A model generated the notes under the pieces. The model made no database searches and was not told the origin of the DNA. It saw nothing but the letters and a program-made list of their open reading frames with translations. Made by a program: the position numbers and the translations under genes. A stretch of DNA of 39,373 nucleotides from NCBI GenBank assembly GCA_017937805.1, contig JAGBCX010000039.1:1-39373 (forward strand), in the 5' to 3' direction. Positions 15,018-24,194 of the stretch are shown here, piece by piece. Origin of the DNA: Alistipes sp. (GTDB taxonomy: Bacteria > Bacteroidota > Bacteroidia > Bacteroidales > Rikenellaceae). The number at the start of each line of letters is the position of its first letter. Within the stretch, counting starts at the first letter, position 1.

Positions 15018-16733
15018 CTATTTTGTTATAATTTCACCACTATCCTCAGGTACTTCCTCCTCGATGGAGTTCGCCAATTTCTTGTTAGGATACCAATTTT
15101 TGTAGTAATCGACAAGGTTGGCCGGCTGATTCGTAAAGCCAGCATTTGTACCATCGCTCCATCGGCCCTCCTGCGGAAAGACCAAGCCAAATGGCTCCCA
15201 CCAATCGAGCGCAGGGTGCATCAACAACCACTGCGGAGCTTCGCCATAAAGACGGTTGTGATTTATGCGGAATACCCTTGTCGTAGGCATAACCTTGGGT
15301 GTTCCGACCAACGCCATAGGCAATGTATCGGCAGCGATAACCTCCTCCTCGCTCCACTTTGGCACCTCAGGATCGTTCTCGAACGAAGGCAACTCTCCGT
15401 GCAGGTAATTCACACTCAACACCAATGTATCCAAGCCCCATTTCAACAAGCGTTCAGGGAACTTCTCCTCCTCAACAAATCCGCCAAGTTCCTCCATCGG
15501 ATATTTAGAATTATCCAAATACGACACAGTACGGCGTTGTTGTGCATTCAAGACCAATGCTCGCAATTTAGGCAGGTTCGTAGGATTGATTACATCGGGC
15601 ACCCTCTGGAAATTGTTGGAGCCAAGGTCGAGATACTCCAAATTAGGGAATTTGAAATTAGCCGGCAACTCGCTCAAACCGAACGCTGCAACAGTCAAGC
15701 GCTTCAAGTTTGTCAGTTCGAGGATATCCTCACCGAGATTTAGGCTCTTATACCGAGAATTCTCGTTCGAAAAGATGTAAATTTCGTCAGCCGCTGTCAG
15801 GTATCGCACTTCGTATGGCAAGCCCTCAAAAGAGTTGAAAAGGAACAACTCCAACCTCTTTACACGACCTACCCATTCGGGCTTGCAACCCTCCATTCGC
15901 TCCTCCCACAAGGTAACACCTCGCCAGGTATCCATCGTTGCCGAAGTATCCCAAACAGTCCAGCTCTGCATCTTATTGGCGATATTCAAGAGTGCCAACG
16001 AATCGCCCTGACGTGATTCAGGGGTTATCGGCTCGGCAGCCTCCTGCGAAACACTCAACAAATCGCTATGCGACACAGTAATATCCGATGTTGGAACAAA
16101 TTTAATATCGGCCAAACGCTCATTTGGTGAGCTGTTTATCTTCCAATTAAATCGAACTTTAACCTCGCGAGGGCGCACACCTCGATTCAAATCCAACTGA
16201 TACTCCTTGCCCAACTTGGTTGCAGGCTCTTGCGAAATCCAATACGCACTCGGCGGTACCTCCACCGTGAATGGGAAGTTGGTCTTTACGGTGATATCGA
16301 AATATCGCTTACCATACTCGGCAAACTTCTTCAACGAAATGTTCTTCTTGTCAATCTCCAATTTGTACTCGTAGCCCTTCTGATTGACGGTGATACGATG
16401 CGACTTGTTAGTCGCAAGATTTGTGATATTGACTATCGCCGAGCGAGGATTTGTTGTAAATGCAGAGTCTATAACAAAATCGCACGTTACAGAGCCACGA
16501 CCATTGGCAGGTGATACCGTAATCCAAGGATTGGCCGTTCCGTCTGCCTGCGGACGTACCGAAGCAACCCACTCGTCACTCGACGAGATACGCACCCTCT
16601 TTACACCTCCTGACGCATCGACTTCAATAGTATCAACATCGGAACGGAAATCTATAATATCCGGATCATTCGTACATGCGATGGTTGCAAAAACCACCGC
16701 TACCAAAACAAATATATTATATCTTAACTTCAT
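15018..16733 (-). CDS. BACON and leucine-rich-repeat surface lipoprotein
   Basis: A 571-residue lipoprotein (lipobox ATIAC; CTNDPDIID fits an acidic surface-export signal). Residues ~25-105 and ~110-225 resemble BACON-type Ig domains (VDASGGVKRVRISSSDEWVA). A cap follows (ALLNIANKMQSWTVWDTSAT, then WRGVTLW and GRVKRLEL) whose layout resembles the N-terminal cap of plant-type LRR proteins. Then come leucine-rich repeats such as LKRLTVAAFGLSELPANF and LEYLDLGSNNFQRVP. It probably binds a ligand for the neighbouring SusC/SusD pair or protease; the ligand is unknown. It sits between the larger LRR gene (18 bases) and the protease gene (14 bases). Confidence 0.8.
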   Translation of the reverse strand: MKLRYNIFVLVAVVFATIACTNDPDIIDFRSDVDTIEVDASGGVKRVRISSSDEWVASVRPQADGTANPWITVSPANGRGSVTCDFVIDSAFTTNPRSAIVNITNLATNKSHRITVNQKGYEYKLEIDKKNISLKKFAEYGKRYFDITVKTNFPFTVEVPPSAYWISQEPATKLGKEYQLDLNRGVRPREVKVRFNWKINSSPNERLADIKFVPTSDITVSHSDLLSVSQEAAEPITPESRQGDSLALLNIANKMQSWTVWDTSATMDTWRGVTLWEERMEGCKPEWVGRVKRLELFLFNSFEGLPYEVRYLTAADEIYIFSNENSRYKSLNLGEDILELTNLKRLTVAAFGLSELPANFKFPNLEYLDLGSNNFQRVPDVINPTNLPKLRALVLNAQQRRTVSYLDNSKYPMEELGGFVEEEKFPERLLKWGLDTLVLSVNYLHGELPSFENDPEVPKWSEEEVIAADTLPMALVGTPKVMPTTRVFRINHNRLYGEAPQWLLMHPALDWWEPFGLVFPQEGRWSDGTNAGFTNQPANLVDYYKNWYPNKKLANSIEEEVPEDSGEIITK

Positions 16734-16751
16734 ACCCTTTTCTTCTGCTTT

Positions 16752-19466
16752 TTACTCCAACATTGCATCACAATTCAAAATCCTTTGGCTCTTATCGTAA
16801 AAGAGAATATACGCTCCCGACTGCCAAGCATAGCAGATATCCGACGCATCGAATACGATATTCGGATTGTCGCTGATATCAAGAATATAGCACAATGTCG
16901 ATATTGTATCCTCAATCTTACGCAAATCATTCGAGCCAAGATAAAGACCTCGTAAGCCTGCGTGCTGGTAGATTCCCTGTGGCCACTCCTGCAAACAACG
17001 CGCACCATGCTCGTCACGCTGACTGCGCACCGCCAAAACGGTCAAACCCGTTACATCAAGCGGATTGAACGGAAACTCCTCGAAGCGATTGAACGACAAA
17101 TCTACGCCATAGAGATAAGGCATATTTCCTGCATGGAAGTCGTCTGGCAACTTCTTCAAGCGGTTGTATGAGAGGTCAAACGATGTATGATGAATAGCCT
17201 TCTCGTGCGAGAAGCAACCCTCGTCAATTGTTTCAATCTGGCATGCACTTGCAACAAGATACTCGAAAATAGAATTCGAGTCGGCAAATGCCTTCGGATA
17301 TCTCTTCAACGGATTCATTGACAGAGTCAATGTATTCACCTTAATACCCTTATACGTGCCGTCCTCTTCGCCCTCGCAGCCGGTTATTTCGTTGCCACCA
17401 AAACTTACCGAGTTCATCGTAAAGGTGCTCTTCGCGTTGAATATATTAGGCACTTTCGTCAGTTTATTGAAGTTCACCGAGAAGTTCTCCACGTCATCAT
17501 ATCCGCAGAAGTAACCATCGGCAGCCCTCTTCAACCCTGTAATTTTGTTATTGTCAAGGTAGAGCTGAATGAACGCCACCTCTTTGCCAAATCCCTCAAT
17601 CTCGCCCGTAATCTCGTTAAAAGCCAAATCGAGCAAGCCCATCGCCTCGAAGCCATTGCGACTTGCGCCAAACCAATTATGGTCAAGTTTCGAGAGTCTG
17701 TTCTCGCGAGCGTAGAGAATCTCTATATTTTTACGCGATTTTCCACTTGCCAATGCCGCAAAGCCCTTCTCAATCTCCTCGCTGGACCACTGTCTATTGT
17801 TGGATATATTTATCGAACGTAACTTAGGCAACTCGGCGATAACCAGAGGGAATTTCACCATCTTCGGACAGTTGTAAATCTCCAATGAATTGAGCGACTC
17901 CAAATGCACTATCGAATCTGGCAACGACACCAACTCGCCGTTTGCGATATTCAGAGTTTCGAGTTTCTTCAAGCGACCAATCTCCTTTGGCAACGAGAGC
18001 AAGCCATTCTTCAAAGTTCCATGGTTCATATCGTACTTACGAATGGTTTGAGTACCACTCTTCTTATCTATGACATCACTCTCCTTGCCACCCTTCTCGT
18101 AGAGCGAAATGGCAGGCGAGGTCAAGCCCTTCTCCATCAACGCACGAGCGCAAGGCTCAGACATCTGAATGGCCGGATGCATAGAGCGCAAATATGCACG
18201 TTGGTCATCGAAGAGGTTACGCTGACGCTCTGCATGCGAACGTTTCAAATCGAGTGACGGATCGTACATAATGTTTGTATCGTTATGGGTACCAAGAAGC
18301 AACTCTGCCAACTCGGTAAGTTGTCCAATTGCAGGTGAGAGATCGCCCTTGAAGCCGAAATTGCTCAAATCAAGGCTGGCTACACGGCCATTGGCATGCA
18401 ACTGTACACCCGGTTGCTCACACCACAAGTCAACATCTTTATCGAAATTCCAATTTGTGCCACGCGTATAATTCTCGCCATCGTAGCACCAATTTTCGCC
18501 ATCGAGCGATCTCCAAATCTCGTACAGAGCGTAGCCATCTTTGATATACTCATCGCTCTCGTAGAGTGAAATCTTCACCTTTGTTTTGGTGACCTTATTA
18601 TCCTCAACATTGAACTCCGACAATGCCGGTTTATCGTTCAACTCCAATACGCCACCCGTCTTCTTCGATTTTGTCGTGTAGGATACAACACGATAGGTGT
18701 TGGCAGGTAACGAAAATAGAGTATCGCACTGCAAAGACGAAGTCTTCCAACCATGCTTATCACTCTGATAATCATCTTCATCGAAGTGCTGTGAATATTT
18801 GGTCGGGATATTCTCCAAAAGAATAGGCTCCTCGCTCTCCGAAACAGCACCATCGCGAACAACCTTCAACGCTATATCCACAAACTTTATCTCATCGAAT
18901 GTGTATTCCGCCTCTCTTGTTCCACGTGTAGAGGTTCCGTTAGGGATATTTTCGAACTCGGAGAGATCCTTGACAAGTGTGAATTGAACCTTGCCTCGCT
19001 CCATTACATCGACCACCAAATCGTGCATGGTAAGACCTCCTGCAATAACCGAGAAGATGTTGTTGGTCGTAACCGGCATACGGAACAGCTCGTTATCTTC
19101 CTTATCGTAGAGAATAAGGACCGTTATAGCATAATCGCCAACCAACAATCTGAGTTTATTGCTGCGCAAACCAAACTCTGCAGCCTCGCTGTCGGCAGCA
19201 TCAACAGGAAGATACTGCGTTATGGTCTCACCATTATAGACCATTATCACACCTATTTTGCCGACCTTTGAAAGGTAGTCAAGTATCGTCTGTACTGCTC
19301 TGGATTGTGCCGAAGCACCACCCTGATACGATGCACTTTTGTAGAGTTTGAACTGAACGTATCCGTAGTCGTTCTCCCTGAGATCGACATTACCATCATT
19401 CGTACAACTCTGCACGAAGAGCATTAACAAGGCTATTGCAAATGTATATATCTTACCAAATTTCAT
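16752..19466 (-). CDS. Large leucine-rich-repeat lipoprotein (DUF4458 type)
   Basis: A 904-residue lipoprotein (lipobox VQSC). The N-terminal ~300 residues hold two beta domains resembling DUF4458-type regions (YGYVQFKLYKSASYQGG; VQFTLVKDLSEF). About residue 310 begins a cap, IWRSLDGENWCYDGENYTRG, then GRVASLDLSNFGFKGDLSPA. Many LRRs follow to the end (LPKEIGRLKKLETLNIANGE, LDLAFNEITGEI, LYLGSNDLRKIEDTI). I chose the ATG at 19466 (MKFGKIYTF); a start at 19478 would add four residues. It likely forms a long solenoid on the cell surface that binds protein or glycan. Its partner LRR protein is the next gene, 18 bases on. Confidence 0.82.
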   Translation of the reverse strand: MKFGKIYTFAIALLMLFVQSCTNDGNVDLRENDYGYVQFKLYKSASYQGGASAQSRAVQTILDYLSKVGKIGVIMVYNGETITQYLPVDAADSEAAEFGLRSNKLRLLVGDYAITVLILYDKEDNELFRMPVTTNNIFSVIAGGLTMHDLVVDVMERGKVQFTLVKDLSEFENIPNGTSTRGTREAEYTFDEIKFVDIALKVVRDGAVSESEEPILLENIPTKYSQHFDEDDYQSDKHGWKTSSLQCDTLFSLPANTYRVVSYTTKSKKTGGVLELNDKPALSEFNVEDNKVTKTKVKISLYESDEYIKDGYALYEIWRSLDGENWCYDGENYTRGTNWNFDKDVDLWCEQPGVQLHANGRVASLDLSNFGFKGDLSPAIGQLTELAELLLGTHNDTNIMYDPSLDLKRSHAERQRNLFDDQRAYLRSMHPAIQMSEPCARALMEKGLTSPAISLYEKGGKESDVIDKKSGTQTIRKYDMNHGTLKNGLLSLPKEIGRLKKLETLNIANGELVSLPDSIVHLESLNSLEIYNCPKMVKFPLVIAELPKLRSINISNNRQWSSEEIEKGFAALASGKSRKNIEILYARENRLSKLDHNWFGASRNGFEAMGLLDLAFNEITGEIEGFGKEVAFIQLYLDNNKITGLKRAADGYFCGYDDVENFSVNFNKLTKVPNIFNAKSTFTMNSVSFGGNEITGCEGEEDGTYKGIKVNTLTLSMNPLKRYPKAFADSNSIFEYLVASACQIETIDEGCFSHEKAIHHTSFDLSYNRLKKLPDDFHAGNMPYLYGVDLSFNRFEEFPFNPLDVTGLTVLAVRSQRDEHGARCLQEWPQGIYQHAGLRGLYLGSNDLRKIEDTISTLCYILDISDNPNIVFDASDICYAWQSGAYILFYDKSQRILNCDAMLE

Positions 19467-19491
19467 CTTTAACAACAATTTTCTTCTATGA

Positions 19492-21627
19492 CTATTGGGC
19501 TACAACATCGAAAATAATACGAGCAATTGGAGTATCATACGAACCAAATAGGAGAATTTCATACCTTTGGGCCTTAATTGACTCTGCATCGAATCCATTA
19601 GCCTTATTCGGCTCGATAACCACACCGCCAAACTCCTCCTTTTTCTCGACATTAAACATGTGTGAATAGTAGCCTGTTTTTACAACCATGTCAGGTTGTC
19701 CATCTCCATCTCCATCTTCATCTTTATCTCCCTCTACTTTATAGGTGTACTCTCCTACTGCCTGTCCGTAGAAAAAGCCTGCGATGTTCATCGCCGCATA
19801 CTGAGGATTTGACAAAGCTTCGCGACTGCTATATGTAAGGCGATATTGATAAGGGATATCATCTATGCCATACTGCGCTCCCATATTCTTGTCATAATCC
19901 GCACTTGTAGCCTCTATTTGCGTCAATGTGACACCATGCATAGCAGCCAACGACTCATCTACAAGCGTAATCTCGCCCACGCTTGCTTCGCCACCTCCTC
20001 CGACCGTGGCATTCTCGTTATAAACGCAATAGAGGTATGTCACAACGACATTATCCTTCATGAATATGATAAAGCCTTCGTATTGGTCCGTATCCTTATT
20101 CAATTGAGCCTTCGTGATATCCATCTCTACACGATAGCCATTGCCGAACTCCTCCGACTCAATATATTTATACGCCAACCACGACTTCTCGGGCGAAACA
20201 TTGGAGTAGGTATATCCCTCTGCATTCCACGCCTTATAGACGATTGTATCGTACTCGAAATCGGGATTAAGGTAGTAGCCTTGGCTTGAATTTGCATTGG
20301 TATAGAGCAGTTTGTATGCCTTCTCGCACTTGCTTATCTCCGTATATGTCCAATCCTCGGCATCACTCAACTCGGCGCCTACCTCTACCATATTATCGGT
20401 GAGTTTTTGAATGGTAAATACGCCATTGGACAGATTCAACGGAGTTTGAGTGATGTTATATACATACTCAGCATACTCGGCCTTAATCTCTGTTCGCGCG
20501 CTGTTGAACAACTCCATCGCAGGGTTGGTCACACCCTTGGCCAAAGATTGCGGAAGGATAATAAGCATACCCTCGCGCGTAGTTGTTCCATCGTTCTTAG
20601 TGGTGCATACATTAAATCTTCTGCTCCAAATACCCTCTACATCAGATGCATCAGAGTCCCACTCATCATTCTCCAGCAAAATCCACGATGTGGCGTTGTC
20701 GTCTACATCATACACTCCGCCGTTTTTTGCAACTTTGTAGATTTGCGCACCCTTTGGAGCTTCAATAATACCTATGGCTCCGCCCTCCGTCATCTCGCCA
20801 TTGTTGTAGTATTCGCCATCGCCATCAAAAGTCATACTCTTCGACAAGGAGACCTCCAAATAGGAGTCGCAGCCCGGCATCGTTACCGATACGGTTTTGA
20901 GCATAATTCTATTTTTAGGATCGGAACAGTCGGCAAACTTCATGTTTCGAGTTTCGCTCTGATAAGGAATTTTCTTTGGATTGGAGAGTATTGAAATCTC
21001 GGTCGCACCTATCTCGGTTGCCTTGACAGGTGTACATTTGAGCCAATCGGGCATCTCCACCAACTCCCAAGTACATGTAGCCACCGCCTTAATGCGCTGC
21101 TTATACACGTTGTTATATGCATCGTAGTACAATGGCAACTTGGAGATATCCTCGCTACTATATAGATAGTTTTCATCTGCATCTTTTGCAAAGTCATCAG
21201 CCTCTGCGTCATAGGATTGTGCCACGAAGACAGAAACACCGCGCGATACACTCGTGCGAGTCAATCTACAAATAACACTCTTTATTCCCCCCATGGCAAG
21301 GGCTATATCGCACACTCGTTCTTGGTCGTACTCCTGAACATCGGCAACCTTCACCTTCACAACGTGAGTGCCGGCCTCTCCTCGCAGGGAGTAGGTTGCA
21401 GAGGTCGAATCCTCCGACTCCAAAAAGTAGAAATATGCCATAGCCTCCTGCGAGATAGATAGTACCCACGGGAGATTGGCCGAAAAGGATAGTTCGTATA
21501 TATCTCCTGCCGCAACATTTGCATAAACAATATTGGGCATTTTTGCCTCAACACCCTCGGTCTTGTCGGTTGTACACGATGCAAACACAGTCGCAATAAT
21601 GCTCAAAACTAATAATATCTTCTTCAT
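19492..21627 (-). CDS. Large surface lipoprotein, DUF5003-like
   Basis: A 711-residue lipoprotein (lipobox FASC; CTTDKTEGVEA follows). The first ~100 mature residues resemble a BACON-type Ig domain (NVAAGDIYELSFSANLPWVL). The rest is all-beta and acidic with few recognisable motifs. I recall a DUF5003 family in similar SusC/SusD clusters and the size and position fit, but I cannot verify it by eye. It has no catalytic motif that I can see. It lies 72 bases after the DUF4843-like gene; this is the longest gap in the operon and is AG-rich on the coding strand. A binding role for the imported substrate is inferred from position only. Confidence 0.6.
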   Translation of the reverse strand: MKKILLVLSIIATVFASCTTDKTEGVEAKMPNIVYANVAAGDIYELSFSANLPWVLSISQEAMAYFYFLESEDSTSATYSLRGEAGTHVVKVKVADVQEYDQERVCDIALAMGGIKSVICRLTRTSVSRGVSVFVAQSYDAEADDFAKDADENYLYSSEDISKLPLYYDAYNNVYKQRIKAVATCTWELVEMPDWLKCTPVKATEIGATEISILSNPKKIPYQSETRNMKFADCSDPKNRIMLKTVSVTMPGCDSYLEVSLSKSMTFDGDGEYYNNGEMTEGGAIGIIEAPKGAQIYKVAKNGGVYDVDDNATSWILLENDEWDSDASDVEGIWSRRFNVCTTKNDGTTTREGMLIILPQSLAKGVTNPAMELFNSARTEIKAEYAEYVYNITQTPLNLSNGVFTIQKLTDNMVEVGAELSDAEDWTYTEISKCEKAYKLLYTNANSSQGYYLNPDFEYDTIVYKAWNAEGYTYSNVSPEKSWLAYKYIESEEFGNGYRVEMDITKAQLNKDTDQYEGFIIFMKDNVVVTYLYCVYNENATVGGGGEASVGEITLVDESLAAMHGVTLTQIEATSADYDKNMGAQYGIDDIPYQYRLTYSSREALSNPQYAAMNIAGFFYGQAVGEYTYKVEGDKDEDGDGDGQPDMVVKTGYYSHMFNVEKKEEFGGVVIEPNKANGFDAESIKAQRYEILLFGSYDTPIARIIFDVVAQ

Positions 21628-21699
21628 AACTCTCTTTACTTATCACTTAGCCATCAGCTATTTATATAATTTCTCTCTTAACTCTCTCGCTCAATTCTC

Positions 21700-22647
21700 T
21701 CACACTCCTTCTCGCATCATCTCCTCGGCCTCCTCCTTCGATACCCATTCGAGGATATTGTAGAAATCGCCTACGTATCCGACAAGCGAAGAGAAATCCT
21801 TTATATATACTCGAACAAACATTGTTGCATAGTTCAAGCACGAATTGTATGACGACACATAGCTCGTTACAGGGCTTGTTTGTGCCAATATCTTACCATC
21901 ACCCCACGCTATGCCGAATACGGCGTATTCGTTGCCGATAACCTGCCCATCGGCCAACGTCAAAAGTGGTCGCGATGGGTCTGACGGGTCGAATGTAAGA
22001 TTTACATCGTAGCCATCATAGAACAAATCGTCCATAACTACCGTATTGTCCAACTTTTCGTGCTTGTAGCACTTCACCAAGCGACGATACGATTGATTTG
22101 TACCCATATACTCCAACAACAACTGCGAAGTGAGTAGGCAATAACGAGGCTCCTGCTTCGTACCACCCCACTCATTTATATCGAACGGGCACGCCTTGAA
22201 CATCACAACCTTTGTACGATTGGACTCAGGATACAGATTCCACTTCAACTCATCGCGCATAACCAACTGCAAGGTAAATCCGAGAGAGTCGGTAGGTTCA
22301 ATATTCTCGTAGTTGCCATAAATCACAACATCGGTCGAACTCTCTCCTGCCGGTATTACAATAGTATTCGATTGCAGACGATAGTGTACGCCTTCGATGG
22401 CATTACTGCCTTTATCGATTATCTCCACCGCATAAGTACGGTCATAGTCGCGCTTCACTGTCGAAGAGACCGCCACCTTGAACGGTGTTCCATCTGCCGT
22501 AACGGCATTTACCGACAAGGTGTCGGAGAACATCAAATATTCATCACCCTCATAGGTGGTATATCGCTCGCTACACGAGATAGCACCTACGACAAATGCT
22601 GCAATTAGAAGTGTATTTATAATGGTATATCTCATAATCATTCTCAT
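21700..22647 (-). CDS. DUF4843/SusE-like surface lipoprotein
   Basis: A 315-residue lipoprotein (lipobox GAISC). Residues ~25-150 resemble a Calx-beta-like or DUF4843 fold (YEGDEYLMFSDTLSV; IEGVHYRLQSNTIVIPAGES), common in the lipoprotein encoded directly after SusD. A C-terminal region of ~150 residues (DINEWGGTKQEPRYCLLTSQ, then a beta-rich stretch with DGYDVNLTFDPSDPS) is less familiar. The start could be ATG 22647 or ATG 22635; the first lies 3 bases after the susD stop, which suggests coupled translation. Role inferred: an accessory ligand-binding protein on the cell surface. Confidence 0.7.
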   Translation of the reverse strand: MRMIMRYTIINTLLIAAFVVGAISCSERYTTYEGDEYLMFSDTLSVNAVTADGTPFKVAVSSTVKRDYDRTYAVEIIDKGSNAIEGVHYRLQSNTIVIPAGESSTDVVIYGNYENIEPTDSLGFTLQLVMRDELKWNLYPESNRTKVVMFKACPFDINEWGGTKQEPRYCLLTSQLLLEYMGTNQSYRRLVKCYKHEKLDNTVVMDDLFYDGYDVNLTFDPSDPSRPLLTLADGQVIGNEYAVFGIAWGDGKILAQTSPVTSYVSSYNSCLNYATMFVRVYIKDFSSLVGYVGDFYNILEWVSKEEAEEMMREGV

Positions 22648-22650
22648 ATT

Positions 22651-24189
22651 TTAATAGCCCTCATTCTGTTGTACCAACGAACCCGGTGCCTCAACTTCGT
22701 GACGAGGAATTGGCCACACAAACATATAGTCGTCTGCCGATTTCTTAATCGAGCTGCCTTCGGCCAACGAGTTGGTCTGAGGTGTGCGTTCAAAGCCCTC
22801 TCCGTTATTATACAACTTGCCCCAACGCTTCAAATCCTGCAAGCGATGTCCCTCCATGTAGAGTTCTCGAACTCGCTCCTTAGCGATATTGTCAATGAAA
22901 TTGTCGCCATTCACGCTCAACGCTCCCGAACCCGACTTAAATCGCGCTTGGCGCAGTGTTGTCAAATCGGCAGATGCTGCCGAATAGTTCGGAGTAGCCT
23001 TACGGCAATAGGCCTCGGCACGAATGAGATATTGTTCGGCTAAACGGAACGGTTTAGGCATCGACACCTCGTAAAGACGATAGTTCATAAACGAAGTATT
23101 ACCCTCGTACTTAACCAATAGTGGCCACGTTAAATGGTGGGCATGTCCCGTAGTTATAGTACGGAAATAGGCATCATCACGCAGGTCGTTTTGCTCATAC
23201 AAACTAAGCACCCACTGAGCCGGCACGTAGTCCGGATAGTAGTATATGCCATCGTTATTGAAGCCCAAGAATGGCGAGCCTACGACACCTCCATAAGCCT
23301 CCAAAGTGAGGTTTATGCGCCAAATTACCTCAAAGCCCACATCGCTTGTCCACATATACTTGAAATGTGATTCTGCGCCTGAGCCGTTGTAGTTGTTTAC
23401 CGAAGAGAGTTCGAACTCCTTATTCTCGATAAGGCGCGTAGAGTAGTCGATTGCCGTCTCCCAATCCTGCATATAGAGTGCTACGCGGGCATGTAAGGCC
23501 TCTGCCATAGCCTTCGAGGTGTAGATATTCGTATATGTATCGTTCGCACCGTCAAGCATCTTCTCGGCTTTTGCCAAATCCGCCAAAACAAATTGATACG
23601 AATCGTACAACGATGCTCGTACAGCCTCCTCCTCTACGGAGTAGTACCTACGCAAGACAACACCCAACTCCTGCTTTGCCGTAGCAGGGTCATAGGCTTT
23701 GCAGAATAGTTTTATCAACTCCGAATATGCCAACGCTCGAATTGCATACACACCACCCGTCATATTATCGAGTTGGGAGAGTTGATTATCGTCAATCGTA
23801 TTCGCCTTGATTGCTCCAATATTTTCAAGGAAGAAGTTACAATTGGAAATGACACTGTATAGCGATGCATATACTGCCTCCGACTCCGAAGAGGTTGAGC
23901 GAATCTTCCACAACCAAAATGAGCCGAGCTGATTGCTGTAACCATCTACCGCATAGACCATATCGGCCTGCACATCAGGCAATGTAGTCAGATAACCCGT
24001 GTAGAGGCTCGAACTCTTCAACATGGCGTAGATGCCCATATTGAACTGCGATGCATCTTCGAAAGTTTGCATCGATTTATCGGTCGGTATTGCGCTGCCC
24101 GGATACTTTTCCAGACACGAAGTTGCCAGCAACAGCGTAACAACCACTACAACACAGACTTTTATATTGTATATTATACTCTTTATCAT
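22651..24189 (-). CDS. RagB/SusD family nutrient-uptake lipoprotein
   Basis: A 512-residue surface lipoprotein (lipobox LATSC, Cys25; mature start CLEKYPGSAIPTDKSMQT is typical). It has the SusD helical TPR-type scaffold, with blocks such as GGVYAIRALAYSELIKLFCK, a LAKAEKMLDGA helix and RLAEQYLIRAEAYCRKA. The C-terminal signature FIDNIAKERVRELYMEGHRL plus DLKRWGK is also present. It acts as the lid over the SusC barrel and helps capture the ligand. It starts 5 bases after the susC stop codon. The ligand cannot be told from the sequence; the absence of glycosidases and the presence of a protease point toward peptides. Confidence 0.96.
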   Translation of the reverse strand: MIKSIIYNIKVCVVVVVTLLLATSCLEKYPGSAIPTDKSMQTFEDASQFNMGIYAMLKSSSLYTGYLTTLPDVQADMVYAVDGYSNQLGSFWLWKIRSTSSESEAVYASLYSVISNCNFFLENIGAIKANTIDDNQLSQLDNMTGGVYAIRALAYSELIKLFCKAYDPATAKQELGVVLRRYYSVEEEAVRASLYDSYQFVLADLAKAEKMLDGANDTYTNIYTSKAMAEALHARVALYMQDWETAIDYSTRLIENKEFELSSVNNYNGSGAESHFKYMWTSDVGFEVIWRINLTLEAYGGVVGSPFLGFNNDGIYYYPDYVPAQWVLSLYEQNDLRDDAYFRTITTGHAHHLTWPLLVKYEGNTSFMNYRLYEVSMPKPFRLAEQYLIRAEAYCRKATPNYSAASADLTTLRQARFKSGSGALSVNGDNFIDNIAKERVRELYMEGHRLQDLKRWGKLYNNGEGFERTPQTNSLAEGSSIKKSADDYMFVWPIPRHEVEAPGSLVQQNEGY

Positions 24190-24194
24190 AGCCG

